Shown: piece after piece, positions 26,344 through 35,207 of the stretch
Layout: each line of letters starts with the position of its first letter
How positions within the stretch are numbered: the first letter of the stretch is position 1
From: Ga0074139 sp964515195
GTDB taxonomy: Bacteria > Bdellovibrionota > Bdellovibrionia > Bdellovibrionales > Bdellovibrionaceae
Assembly: GCA_964515195.1 (NCBI GenBank)
Contig: CAZETK010000003.1
Coordinates: 1-64,000, forward strand
Direction of reading: 5' to 3'
DNA: 64,000 nt
The notes under the pieces: generated by a model
What the model was told of the DNA's origin: nothing
Seen by the model: only the letters and a program-made list of their open reading frames with translations
The model's database searches: none
Position numbers and translations under genes: made by a program

Positions 26344-27131
26344 GTCAATCAGCTGTTGAGTCTCTAACAGAAAAATTTGAAGAAGCTTTGCTGTTTCTGG
26401 GAGGCGTTCATCAGCTGTCGAAAAAAATCCTCAAAGAAACATTCAAAGGTAAGATCTACTGGAAGCTCATCATCGAACAGATTTTCACAGTGGGCTGGCG
26501 ATCACTTCCCTTGGTTTCGATAACAGCTATTAGCACTGGCATGGTCATGGCGCTTCAGTTCGGTCTTGGCCTGGAAAAATTTGGTGGTAAGCTTTATGTT
26601 CCCAAGCTCGTCGCCATTACCATTCTTCGAGAAATGGGACCGGTATTTACAGCGATTATGATTGCGGCCCGCGTAGGTGCCGGAATCGCCAGTGAAATCG
26701 GTTCGATGAAAGTTACCCAACAAATTGATGCGATTCGGGCCTTGGGAACGTCTCCGATTAAAGTCATTGTCATTCCTAGAGTTCTGGCTTGTCTGATCAC
26801 TCTGCCTCTTTTAGTGGCCATGGCCAATATGATTGGTAACTTGGGAAGCTTGATCGTGGGCATAACAGAACTGAAGTTGAACTCCCAATTCTACTATCAA
26901 AAAATCGTTACGACTGTGGGGTTCTACGATTACACATCCGGTATGTTTAAAACATTCTTTTTTGCCCTCTTTATAGCCGTGCCGTCATGTTATTTTGGAA
27001 TGAATGTGACTGCCGGGACCAAGGAGGTCGGCGCTGCCACTACACGCGCTGTTGTCATTTCATCGATCTTGATATTGGTCGGAGACTACTTTTTAACTAA
27101 ATTATTTTGGATATTCGAAAAATGGGGATGA
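26340..27131 (+). CDS. mlaE: MlaE-type ABC transporter permease
   Basis: This 263-residue inner-membrane protein is an MlaE/PqiA-type permease (DUF140). It shows the conserved TIAILREMGPVFTAIMIAARVGAG-like stretch (about 97-120), the EIGSMKVTQQIDAIRALG coupling segment, and a C-terminal TTRAVVISSILILVGDYF helix. It moves phospholipids between membranes together with MlaF and MlaD. It overlaps both flanking genes, which supports one operon. Confidence 0.9.
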   Translation: MSQSAVESLTEKFEEALLFLGGVHQLSKKILKETFKGKIYWKLIIEQIFTVGWRSLPLVSITAISTGMVMALQFGLGLEKFGGKLYVPKLVAITILREMGPVFTAIMIAARVGAGIASEIGSMKVTQQIDAIRALGTSPIKVIVIPRVLACLITLPLLVAMANMIGNLGSLIVGITELKLNSQFYYQKIVTTVGFYDYTSGMFKTFFFALFIAVPSCYFGMNVTAGTKEVGAATTRAVVISSILILVGDYFLTKLFWIFEKWG

Positions 27132-27853
27132 TAGAAGTCAAAAATTTTAAAAAATCCTACGGCTCAAAACGGGTCCATGAAGACGTGAGCTTCTTTGTCC
27201 GTGAAGGTGAATGCGTGGGACTTATTGGAGGCTCAGGGGTTGGAAAATCCGTCATCCTTCGAAGTTTGATCGGTCTTGAGAGACCTGATAGCGGTACTAT
27301 CATTATCGATAATGTTAATGTCACAGAGCTCAGTGAAGAAAGCCTGATTGATATCAGAAAAAAAGTAGCCTACGTTTTTCAAGGAGGCGCTCTTTTTGAC
27401 TCGATGACGGTCTATGAGAACCTAGCTTACCCCTTACGTGAACACACCCGGCTGTCAGAACCTGAAATTTCAAAACAAATTCTTAATACGCTTGACGAGT
27501 TGGGGCTTAAAGGAAGCGAAGAAATTCTTCCCGCCCAATTATCCGGGGGGATGCAAAAACGGGTTGGGTTGGCGCGTGCCCTTATGCTCAACCCGGCTGT
27601 CATCCTTTATGATGAGCCCACGGCCGGACTTGACCCTTTCAACACAAAAAAAATTCAAGAGCACATTTTGACTCTTAAAAACAAGGGAGTTACTTCCATC
27701 TTGGTAACCCACGATATGCCAACTGCCTTGGCCGTTTGTGACAAGATGGTTTACCTTCTCAATGGGCATGTGGCCGCTTCCATACTATGCTCAGAGCTCT
27801 ACACTCATCCGAATGACAGCATTTTGAAATTCATTGAAGGAGAAGTGGCCTGA
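27128..27853 (+). CDS. mlaF: MlaF-type ABC transporter ATPase
   Basis: This ATPase of about 241 residues has Walker A GGSGVGKS, the signature LSGGMQKRVGLARA, Walker B VILYDEPTAGLDP and the H-loop THDM. GVGKS and the FGGALFDS-like segment (QGGALFDSMTV) are typical of MlaF. Earlier in-frame starts at 27107 and 27122 exist, but the ATG at 27128 overlaps the mlaE stop as ATGA and fits the family N-terminus MIEVKNFKKSYG. Confidence 0.92.
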   Translation: MIEVKNFKKSYGSKRVHEDVSFFVREGECVGLIGGSGVGKSVILRSLIGLERPDSGTIIIDNVNVTELSEESLIDIRKKVAYVFQGGALFDSMTVYENLAYPLREHTRLSEPEISKQILNTLDELGLKGSEEILPAQLSGGMQKRVGLARALMLNPAVILYDEPTAGLDPFNTKKIQEHILTLKNKGVTSILVTHDMPTALAVCDKMVYLLNGHVAASILCSELYTHPNDSILKFIEGEVA

Positions 27854-28620
27854 TGGACAATCAAAAACAAATTCTGAAAAGCGGAATCTTCGTTCTGATT
27901 GGTATCATCGTAATCGCGACCACCATTATTATTCTAGGGGGCAATAGCCCTCTATTTCACAGTACAGTTAAAGCAATTGTGAAATTTGATGAGGTGCAAG
28001 GGTTAGGTCCAGGAGCCGTTGTCTCATTGGCGGGTCTTCCCGTCGGTAATGTCAGCGACATTCAATTTGATGGAAAAAGAAATCAAGTGATCGTAGAGCT
28101 GGAGCTTCGCAAAACCGCATTTGACAAACTCACTCAAGGAACCCAAGCCGAAGTGAGAACCCAAGGAGCTCTGGGAGACAAATACATCTACATCGTCGCT
28201 GGCGATCCCGACAGCGCCCCGTTGGAAGAGGGCGTAGAAATTCCAGCTAAAAAATCTTTGGATATTCTTTCTGTCATCAGCGAGAAGGGCAAAGAGGCAG
28301 AGCGGATTTTTGAAATAATCAACGAAACCTATGCTCTTTTGAAATCCATCAATGAAGGAGGTCAGGTTCAGACAATCCTCTCTAACCTGAATACCGCCAG
28401 TTCTTCCTTTAAGGGTTTAGCCGATAAGGGAGAATCTTCTATGGCGAAGCTTGACCGAGTTATGGAAAAAATTGAGCGGGGAGAGGGTACCTTGGGGGCT
28501 TTGATTTCAGATCCCAGCATCCACGATCAGATTAAAACCATGCTAGGTGGATCCCAACGAAAAACCCATGTGAAGTCCATGCTGCGAAAATCGGTTGAAT
28601 CCAACGAAAACGGGAAATAA
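27853..28620 (+). CDS. mlaD: MlaD-type MCE-domain lipid-binding protein
   Basis: This 255-residue protein has one N-terminal membrane anchor (about 10-30), then the MCE domain (about 40-120) with VKFDEVQGLGPGAVVSLAGLPVGNVSDI and the final TQGALGDKYIYI. The C-terminal half is a long helix. Such proteins form periplasmic rings that carry phospholipids between the MlaFE complex and outer-membrane partners. It starts on the mlaF stop. No MlaC or MlaA is in the window; the upstream lipoprotein is the only extra partner nearby. Confidence 0.88.
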   Translation: MDNQKQILKSGIFVLIGIIVIATTIIILGGNSPLFHSTVKAIVKFDEVQGLGPGAVVSLAGLPVGNVSDIQFDGKRNQVIVELELRKTAFDKLTQGTQAEVRTQGALGDKYIYIVAGDPDSAPLEEGVEIPAKKSLDILSVISEKGKEAERIFEIINETYALLKSINEGGQVQTILSNLNTASSSFKGLADKGESSMAKLDRVMEKIERGEGTLGALISDPSIHDQIKTMLGGSQRKTHVKSMLRKSVESNENGK

Positions 28621-28634
28621 ACTTTTCAAATTTT

Positions 28635-29237
28635 TCACCTGCACGGTTTTTGGCCGTAAAGCTCATGAAGCAGTTGGATCATCTGTAAGGCCAATTCACG
28701 AGGCTTATACTTACCGCCGACAATGGGATATTTTTCTAAGGCTAGTGAAACAAGTCCATGCATAGTGGTCCAACAAATTAGGGCGATGATTTCTGCATCA
28801 TAGTTTTTCAGATAGCCTTCATCTTGGACTTGCTTTATGCACTCATGAATGATTTCAAAACAGCGCTGAGCCTCAGGAACACGAATTCCCGCTCCTTCGG
28901 CGACCGCCCCAAACATAGCACGGAAATAGCCGATATTTTCCATACAGAAATCGAAGTACAGGATTCCGATCCTTTGAAGTTTATCGAAACCATCCTGCCC
29001 CTTCGTCTGGGCTGAATCCATGGCTCGACTCAATTGATCGAAGCCCCTACGCTTAAGCTCTAGAACCACTGACTCTTTATCGGAAAAATAATGGTAAGGA
29101 GCTTGGTGAGTGACTTTCAGTTTTTTGGCCACTTCGCGAAGGCTTAATCCTTGGAGTCCATTTGCACCCAAAATTGCCGCCGCCTCAGTAAGTATTTGAT
29201 TTTTCAGATTTTGCTTAGGACTCTCGTGTTTAACCAT
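28635..29237 (-). CDS. TetR/AcrR-family repressor
   Basis: This 200-residue regulator has an N-terminal TetR helix-turn-helix (about 12-58: LREVAKKLKVTHQAPYHYFS, DKESVVLELKRRGF). The C-terminal part resembles the WHG subtype (TetR_C_33), with a conserved histidine-glycine helix (TMHGLVSLAL). It would repress by binding the palindromes at 29254-29291 in the shared intergenic region, so it probably represses itself and the divergent hydrolase gene. The ligand is unknown; fatty-acid-like molecules are common in this family. Confidence 0.85.
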   Translation of the reverse strand: MVKHESPKQNLKNQILTEAAAILGANGLQGLSLREVAKKLKVTHQAPYHYFSDKESVVLELKRRGFDQLSRAMDSAQTKGQDGFDKLQRIGILYFDFCMENIGYFRAMFGAVAEGAGIRVPEAQRCFEIIHECIKQVQDEGYLKNYDAEIIALICWTTMHGLVSLALEKYPIVGGKYKPRELALQMIQLLHELYGQKPCR

Positions 29238-29253
29238 AGCTTATTTTGGGACA

Positions 29254-29291
29254 AAGACTTGACAGTGTCAAGTCTTGACCTGACACTGTCA
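29254..29291. promoter_or_regulatory. Twin palindromic TetR operator
   Basis: A perfect 23-base odd palindrome at 29254-29276 (core ACTTGACAGTGTCAAGT) is followed by a second copy of its core, TGACACTGTCA, at 29281-29291. The half-site TTGACA also matches a sigma-70 -35 box on both strands. The second site ends four bases before the hydrolase ATG at 29295. Binding of the adjacent TetR protein would block both promoters. Confidence 0.75.
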
Positions 29292-29294
29292 AGT

Positions 29295-30122
29295 ATGAGG
29301 CAATTAGTACCTTTAGCCTTTCAACTCACTTCCACCGTAGCCCCCGAACTTTCGGCTCGCCTGGCCTGTGAACTTTTTCTTCGCCCTCGCCGCCTCCCCC
29401 TCAACAAGCGCGAATCTGCGATGATGAAGGCCTCTCAGACCGAGACGCTTCAATCCGGGCGCAAGGTTTATTTTTGGGGCGACAATCAGAATCAACCTTT
29501 GATTGGATTGATTCATGGTTGGGAATCTCGTGGTACCGCATTCCATCGCTGGATTCCGTTGTTTTTAGAAAGTGGGTTTCGAGTCATGGGTTGGGATGGC
29601 CCCGCCCATGGCTTCTCACCTGGGCGACGAACAAGTGCGCCTGATTTTGCCAAAGCCTTTGTCGAAGATTTAAATGAACTCAATTTGCCCTTGTATGGTG
29701 TCGTTGGGCATTCCCTGGGGGGTGTTGTGGTGGGACTTTTAAATCGCCACATCACCCTCCCTCCAAAATCTGTAATTATTGCGGCTCCATCCCGCCTCGA
29801 AGGGGTTTTTGATCGGTATTACAACCACATTCGACTCTCCACACCCGCACGCCGGCGATTCGAAAATATTTTACAAAGCAAAACGGGTCTTAATATGGAA
29901 GAAGCCAGTCTCATCAGAAGCAATATTAGCACCGAAAGTCAGGTGCTGGTTATCCATGATATTCACGATCGTGAAGTTCCCTTTTCGGATTTCCAGGAAT
30001 TGCAAAATCATTGGAAGTCCGCAAGATTCGTCGCCACCCACGGACTAGGACACCGCCGAATTTTACGAGATATCAGCATCGGCCACGAAATCGTGGACTT
30101 TTTTTCTGACAAGAAAAGTTAA
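29295..30122 (+). CDS. Alpha/beta hydrolase under TetR control
   Basis: This protein of about 275 residues is an alpha/beta hydrolase. The oxyanion HGWESRG stretch, the nucleophile elbow GHSLGG and the late histidine in THGLGHRRIL are visible; the acid is probably in the DIHDREVPF segment. An in-frame start farther upstream at 29151 would run into tetR and across the operator, so the ATG at 29295 is chosen. The substrate is unknown, perhaps an acyl ester given the divergent TetR regulator. Confidence 0.78.
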   Translation: MRQLVPLAFQLTSTVAPELSARLACELFLRPRRLPLNKRESAMMKASQTETLQSGRKVYFWGDNQNQPLIGLIHGWESRGTAFHRWIPLFLESGFRVMGWDGPAHGFSPGRRTSAPDFAKAFVEDLNELNLPLYGVVGHSLGGVVVGLLNRHITLPPKSVIIAAPSRLEGVFDRYYNHIRLSTPARRRFENILQSKTGLNMEEASLIRSNISTESQVLVIHDIHDREVPFSDFQELQNHWKSARFVATHGLGHRRILRDISIGHEIVDFFSDKKS

Positions 30123-30132
30123 CCTTAAAATG

Positions 30133-30522
30133 TTATTTTTTACGGCTCATTTTTGAAACGAAAATATGGGCTTGGCTTTTTGTTTTATCATCCCGGGGAA
30201 CATTCTTACGGTCTAAAGTAAAACGGATATCCCTCACATTGAGCTGCGGATAGGCTTTTTGGACGGCTTGAAGGATGTTATCCTTCAAAAACTGCATCTG
30301 CTGAAGAACCGTAGAGTGAGGCACCCAGATTATCAGATTTCCCCATTGCATCCCCACCGGCTCACAAGATTTTGCCAATGTAGAACCTACAACCTCTTCC
30401 CAGCGCGACCACATTTTCCAACGGATGAATTGCTCTGACAGCGGCGACTTGCCATTTTCAAAGAGGTTCTGTAGGACTTCAGTTCCCGATTTGAATTTAG
30501 CTTTATAATCCATTTCCGACAT
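30133..30522 (-). CDS. DciA/DUF721-family protein
   Basis: This protein of about 129 residues matches the DUF721 family, whose member DciA loads the replicative helicase in bacteria lacking DnaC. The family feature is a central W-x-x-V segment (WSRWEEVVGSTLAKSC) followed by LIIWVPHSTVLQQMQFLKDNI. The ATG at 30522 is preferred because longer starts would run into the divergent trmFO start at 30542. Helicase loading is plausible but is known only for better-matched homologues. Confidence 0.65.
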   Translation of the reverse strand: MSEMDYKAKFKSGTEVLQNLFENGKSPLSEQFIRWKMWSRWEEVVGSTLAKSCEPVGMQWGNLIIWVPHSTVLQQMQFLKDNILQAVQKAYPQLNVRDIRFTLDRKNVPRDDKTKSQAHIFVSKMSRKK

Positions 30523-30541
30523 ATCCAAGGAGTAACAAGAG

Positions 30542-31852
30542 ATGAGCGAGTTTTCCACAGAAAAGATCACAGTTGTCGGCGCCGGTCTAGCGGGCAGCGA
30601 ATGTGCCTGGCAATTGGCACAACGGGGTCATCATGTGGAACTTATTGAAATGAGGGGACTAGTCCAAACTCCCGCTCACAAGACCGATGGATTTGCCGAG
30701 CTTGTCTGCTCGAATTCTTTTGGAAGTCTGACACCGGTCAGTGCTCCTGGAGAGCTAAAATGGGAGGCGGAAAGACTGGACTCTTTGATTCTTGCTTGCG
30801 CTCAAAAGTCAGCTGTTCCAGCGGGCCAGGCACTGGGGGTCGACCGGGAGCGATTCTCACAGATGGTGACTGAAAGAATTCATAATCATCCGCGAATTCA
30901 AGTGATCCGCAAAGTAATTCGTAGCCTCGAAGAAGTTCCCCGTCCCGCCGTGATTGCGACAGGCCCCCTGACAGAAGAAAGTTTAGCTACTTCTCTGCAA
31001 AACCACTTTGATGGCGATTTTCTTTATTTTTTTGATGCCATCGCTCCCATAATCGATACGGACTCTATCAATATGGAAATCGCGTGGAAGGCTGACCGAT
31101 ATGACAAGGGCACGCCGGACTATATCAACTGTCCGCTAAACAAGAATCAATATAATGCTTTAATTGAAGAAATTGAAAAGGCCCGCAAGATAGAACCTAA
31201 ACACTTCGAAACCACGCCTTTCTTTGAGGGCTGTATGCCGATTGAAGTCATGGTCGAGCGCGGCCCCCAAACTCTTCGCTTCGGCCCGATGAAACCGGTA
31301 GGATTAACCGACCCCAAGACTGGACGATACCCCTTTGCCGCGGTTCAACTGCGCCAGGACAATAAAGAGGGTACTGCTTATAACATGGTGGGCTTTCAAA
31401 CCCGTATGGCTTACGGGGAACAAGTGCGCATCTTTCGCATGATCCCCGGCCTCGAGAATGCCGAATTCCTAAAACTGGGAAGTATTCATAGAAATTTATT
31501 TATCAACTCACCGAAACTTTTAAACAGAGATCTGTCTTCCAAAAAAGATCCTGACTTGTTCTTCGCCGGACAAATCACCGGCGTTGAGGGTTATTTTGAA
31601 TCAACTTGCATGGGACTGCTGGTGGGAAAATTCCTCCACGAAAAACTAAAGCATGAATCGATCCAGTACCCCCCACGAGAGTCCGCTCTAGGGTCGCTCC
31701 TGGAAGCGATCACAGATCCAACTCGAGCCGAGCATTTTCAGCCAACAAATATCAACTTTGGCCTATTTCCCCCTCTTACCAATCCCCCACGAGATAAAAG
31801 TGAAAAAAAACGCCAACAAATCGAACGAGCCCAAAACTCATGGCTCAAATAG
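30542..31852 (+). CDS. trmFO: Folate- and FAD-dependent tRNA (m5U54) methyltransferase TrmFO
   Basis: This 436-residue flavoprotein makes 5-methyluridine at position 54 of tRNA using methylenetetrahydrofolate. The FAD motif is VVGAGLAGSECAWQLAQRG near the start. Family signatures include LVCSNSFGS, CPLNKNQYNALIEEI, FEGCMPIEVMVERGP and GQITGVEGYFESTCMGLLVG. Length is normal for TrmFO. AAGGAG lies nine bases before the ATG. A REP-like hairpin begins exactly at its stop codon. Confidence 0.95.
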   Translation: MSEFSTEKITVVGAGLAGSECAWQLAQRGHHVELIEMRGLVQTPAHKTDGFAELVCSNSFGSLTPVSAPGELKWEAERLDSLILACAQKSAVPAGQALGVDRERFSQMVTERIHNHPRIQVIRKVIRSLEEVPRPAVIATGPLTEESLATSLQNHFDGDFLYFFDAIAPIIDTDSINMEIAWKADRYDKGTPDYINCPLNKNQYNALIEEIEKARKIEPKHFETTPFFEGCMPIEVMVERGPQTLRFGPMKPVGLTDPKTGRYPFAAVQLRQDNKEGTAYNMVGFQTRMAYGEQVRIFRMIPGLENAEFLKLGSIHRNLFINSPKLLNRDLSSKKDPDLFFAGQITGVEGYFESTCMGLLVGKFLHEKLKHESIQYPPRESALGSLLEAITDPTRAEHFQPTNINFGLFPPLTNPPRDKSEKKRQQIERAQNSWLK

Positions 31853-31930
31853 GTGCCAGGCCGTGTTTCCTGATACGTTGGGCTATTTTGAATTATAGAG
31901 CGGCGTATCGGGAAACACGGCCTGGCACCT
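31851..31930. repeat. REP-like 80-base hairpin at the trmFO stop codon
   Basis: Two 30-base arms (31851-31880 and 31901-31930) are inverted copies around a 20-base loop. They differ at three positions, all of which become G-U pairs when transcribed on the plus strand, so the RNA stem is complete. The arms start AGGTGCCAGGCCGTGTTTCC. The form is that of a REP element or small non-autonomous mobile repeat mobilised by an IS200-type RAYT enzyme; it may also end trmFO transcription. Confidence 0.75.
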
Positions 31931-32001
31931 AAAAAAATTGCATTTTGGTGGGTTTGCGTCTTGAATCCCTCTCTCGATCGAAGTAGACCTCTCGAAACTT
32001 T

Positions 32002-33294
32002 ATGACATTGTGGAACAGATCGAATTTAACTTCAGTCGGTTTACCCCTGCTTCTTGTATTTCTGCTCTCAGCCACTTCAGGGTTTGAACCACTCCCATTT
32101 CATGAGGCTCGCGCATTAAAACGAGCCCAGAATCTTCAGCCGATTGAGGTTCTGATTTTGGAAAGCCCTTTGACCCAAATCCGGGGACAGGCTGGTTCTG
32201 TTTGGGGCCTGGATGCCGACCGGCTTTACGAGTTTTCTAGACACACGGGACTTCAACTTAAAACCGCCACATATAAAAACATAGAAGATCTAAAAAGTGC
32301 CTACCAAAAAGGGAAAGGCCAAATTGTCATCTCCCGTGAGCCCCTGAAGTTATTAGGGGCGCAGCCGGGCCCCCTTTTTGAGGAAATTCGTAAGGGTCTT
32401 TTCTGTCATAAAAAAATCACAGCCACTCAGCTTGAAGAGCTTGCCTCACTTCGCATCCTAAAAGCCAAATGGCCCATGAAAAAAGAGATCAATCGTTTGC
32501 TAAGTCAAAAGGCAGACTGTTTTTATTCTGAGCTGAAGGAAGGGCTTTTTGCCACTCAACCCTATTTGCAAATTCAAAAGGTGGGGGAAGTTAGCACTCC
32601 TGAGCATCACACTTGGTGGGTTCGCAACAAGCATGAAGATCTCTATGTTCTACTGATGTCCTGGTACCGAAAGGATTCTCGAAGCGGGGATATGTCGGCC
32701 TTGGAGTACCGGCACAATATCTCCCTCAAAACTTTACGCGATTCCGACATTCGAAGATTTTACCAGCGGGCAGCGACGATTCTACCCGAGTACTTACCAG
32801 CTTTCCAAGAAGTTGCCGCAGAAGTTCGACTGCCGTGGACGCTGGCAGCCGCAGTCGCCTATCAAGAATCCCAGTGGAATCCCTTTGCTGTTAGCTACAC
32901 AGGCGTGCGTGGCTTTATGCAGCTAACTCTGCAAACAGCCTCACACATGAACGTAACTGATCGTGATGACCCTTTTGAAAGCATCTGGGGGGGCACCCGC
33001 TACCTTCGCCACCTATGGGAAGAGTGGCGAGAAGTCCAAGACCCCAAAGATCGTATTCTGTTAACATTAGCATCCTACAATATTGGAATCGGTCATATGT
33101 TCGATGCTATGGAGCTAGCAAAACAACAGGGCACGAATCCCTACAAATGGCAAAACCTAGAAAAGATTCTACCCCAATTAGAAAACGAAAAAGTTTATAA
33201 AAGGCTAACCTACGGAAAAGCCCGAGGCCGCGAAACCGTAGACTTCGTAACCCGCACATACTCATTCTTCCAACTCCTAAGCCTCCGTCGCTAA
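32002..33294 (+). CDS. mltF: MltF-type membrane-bound lytic transglycosylase
   Basis: This 430-residue exported protein has an N-terminal signal or anchor (about 10-25), a periplasmic binding protein-like region (about 45-230), and a C-terminal SLT domain. The catalytic glutamate is in AVAYQESQWNP, followed by the family motifs YTGVRGFMQLT and ASYNIGIGHM. This two-part layout is that of MltF, which cleaves peptidoglycan to form anhydromuramyl ends. It is probably tied to the outer membrane or periplasm. The REP hairpin lies just upstream. Confidence 0.82.
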   Translation: MTLWNRSNLTSVGLPLLLVFLLSATSGFEPLPFHEARALKRAQNLQPIEVLILESPLTQIRGQAGSVWGLDADRLYEFSRHTGLQLKTATYKNIEDLKSAYQKGKGQIVISREPLKLLGAQPGPLFEEIRKGLFCHKKITATQLEELASLRILKAKWPMKKEINRLLSQKADCFYSELKEGLFATQPYLQIQKVGEVSTPEHHTWWVRNKHEDLYVLLMSWYRKDSRSGDMSALEYRHNISLKTLRDSDIRRFYQRAATILPEYLPAFQEVAAEVRLPWTLAAAVAYQESQWNPFAVSYTGVRGFMQLTLQTASHMNVTDRDDPFESIWGGTRYLRHLWEEWREVQDPKDRILLTLASYNIGIGHMFDAMELAKQQGTNPYKWQNLEKILPQLENEKVYKRLTYGKARGRETVDFVTRTYSFFQLLSLRR

Positions 33295-33335
33295 GTCTCA
33301 CATAGAGCACGCGATTCGATTGGGGGACTTCTGAG

Positions 33336-35177
33336 CTATTCGACGGTGACAGACTTAGCAAGGTTACGGGGCTGATCTACATCATAGCCCAAATGCGAGG
33401 CTAAATGATAGGCCATCAGTTGCAAGGGCACCACTGCCAACAAGGGGTTGATAATCCAATGAGATTTGGGAAGCGAAAGGTAATACTCACTTTTGTTGCG
33501 AAGTTTGTCATCTTCCCCGGTTCCCAACGAGATAATCTCGCCACCGCGGGCTTTGGCTTCTTCTAAATTAGAAACTGTTTTCTCATACCATTGATCCTCG
33601 GGACAAAGCATTACAATGGCCATCCGTTGGTCAATGAGAGCAAGAGGCCCATGTTTCATTTCTCCGGCGGCATAACCTTCGGCATGAAGATAGGCGAGCT
33701 CTTTCAACTTAAGCGCGCCCTCGAGTGCAATGGGATAACAAAGACCTCGCCCCATATAAAGAAACCCACGGTACTCTTGCAGCTTACAGGCCGCTTCGGT
33801 GAAGTACTTGTCATAATTCAGTACCACTTCGATTTGAGAAGGTGCCGCCAAGAGGGCTCGAACCATTTCATGTTCATCATTTTGAGTCAGATGCCCTCGC
33901 TCTTTTGACCACGCCAACGCTATGCAGATCATCACGGTAAGCGTAGAGGTAAAGGCTTTTGTGCTGGCCACCCCGATTTCCGGCCCGCTTTGCATATAGA
34001 GCTTTGCAAAGGCCTCACGGTCGATCGTGGAGTTCTTTACGTTGCATAGACTAAGAGTTTTCAGCCCTCTCTCCTTAGCCAACCTTAAAGCGGCTAAAGT
34101 ATCCGCCGTCTCACCGCTCTGGGAGATAGTCATAAACAGTGTCTCTTTATCGAGGACAGGGTGACGGTAGCGAAACTCGCTGGCGATATCCACATCCACG
34201 GGAATTTTGGCCATTTGTTCGATCAGATATTTTCCAACAAGGGCGGCATAGTAACTTGTTCCGCAAGCAACTATAAATAGGCGTTTGGTGGACCTCATCA
34301 ACTCAGACAGTTCTGAATTTGAAAGTCCTTCCACTTTCAAATTCACTTCATGATTATCCGCCAATAGGTGTGGCGCCATCGCTGCCGCCACAGCTCGTGG
34401 CTGTTCGTAAATTTCTTTTAACATGAAATGAGCAAAGCCCTGTTTTTCCACCATTTCAGGGCTCCAGTGGATTTCCACTACCTTTTTATCAAGGACTTCG
34501 CCAGCGGAAGTAAACACCTCCACCTTTTCACCACGAACACGGACAATTTCTCGATCTTCCAGGTAAATGAATCTTTTGGTGTAAGCGAGTAGGGCTTGCA
34601 CATCACTGGCTACAAAAGATTGTCCTTCCCCGATCCCAGCCACCAAAGGAGGGCCGTCTTTAAAAGCCACCAATTCTTGAGGATTCTGATCCCAAATCAC
34701 GACAATGGAAAATGCGCCCCGCAAACGTGGTAACACTTGTTTGACCGCCTCAAAAAGATCGCCAGTCACCCGCACTTCACGCGCTACCAAGTGAGCCACC
34801 AATTCAGAGTCTGTATCAGATAATATTTTAGATCCCGCTTTAAGAAGCTCTTCCCGGATATCTTGATAGTTTTCGATAATTCCATTGTGAACCAGGCTGA
34901 TCCCGTCGACCTGATGGGGATGAGCATTTCTTTCAGTGGGAGCGCCATGGGTAGCCCAGCGAGTATGACCAATCCCTAAATGCCCGTTGAAGCTTTCACT
35001 CTTTAACTTCTCGGCTAAGGCTGAAAGCTTTCCAGAAGCGCGCACACTTTTAGCCTTCCCATCATGGAGAATCGCAACGCCGGCGCTATCGTATCCACGA
35101 TATTCCAGCTTTTTGAGGCCTTGCAAAATAACGTCTTTAGGATCTAAAGGACCAAGGTATCCTACTATTCCGCACAT
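33336..35177 (-). CDS. glmS: Glutamine-fructose-6-phosphate aminotransferase GlmS
   Basis: This 613-residue enzyme makes glucosamine 6-phosphate for cell-wall and LPS synthesis. Cys2 (MCGIVGYLG) is the glutaminase nucleophile. The glutaminase domain covers about 1-220 (GHTRWATHG), and two SIS sugar-isomerase domains follow (CGTSYYAALV, then SQSGETADTL, later MKHGPLALID). The final KSVTVE is the conserved GlmS tail. It follows glmU by 30 bases with AAGGAATAATTT before the ATG, so the two steps of UDP-GlcNAc synthesis are co-transcribed. Confidence 0.96.
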   Translation of the reverse strand: MCGIVGYLGPLDPKDVILQGLKKLEYRGYDSAGVAILHDGKAKSVRASGKLSALAEKLKSESFNGHLGIGHTRWATHGAPTERNAHPHQVDGISLVHNGIIENYQDIREELLKAGSKILSDTDSELVAHLVAREVRVTGDLFEAVKQVLPRLRGAFSIVVIWDQNPQELVAFKDGPPLVAGIGEGQSFVASDVQALLAYTKRFIYLEDREIVRVRGEKVEVFTSAGEVLDKKVVEIHWSPEMVEKQGFAHFMLKEIYEQPRAVAAAMAPHLLADNHEVNLKVEGLSNSELSELMRSTKRLFIVACGTSYYAALVGKYLIEQMAKIPVDVDIASEFRYRHPVLDKETLFMTISQSGETADTLAALRLAKERGLKTLSLCNVKNSTIDREAFAKLYMQSGPEIGVASTKAFTSTLTVMICIALAWSKERGHLTQNDEHEMVRALLAAPSQIEVVLNYDKYFTEAACKLQEYRGFLYMGRGLCYPIALEGALKLKELAYLHAEGYAAGEMKHGPLALIDQRMAIVMLCPEDQWYEKTVSNLEEAKARGGEIISLGTGEDDKLRNKSEYYLSLPKSHWIINPLLAVVPLQLMAYHLASHLGYDVDQPRNLAKSVTVE

Positions 35178-35207
35178 AAATTATTCCTTCTTGGCGTCAG
35201 AGGCCTT

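Noticed and set aside
29151..29294. Upstream extension of the alpha/beta hydrolase
   Set aside because: It would overlap tetR and run through the operator; the added residues fit no family.
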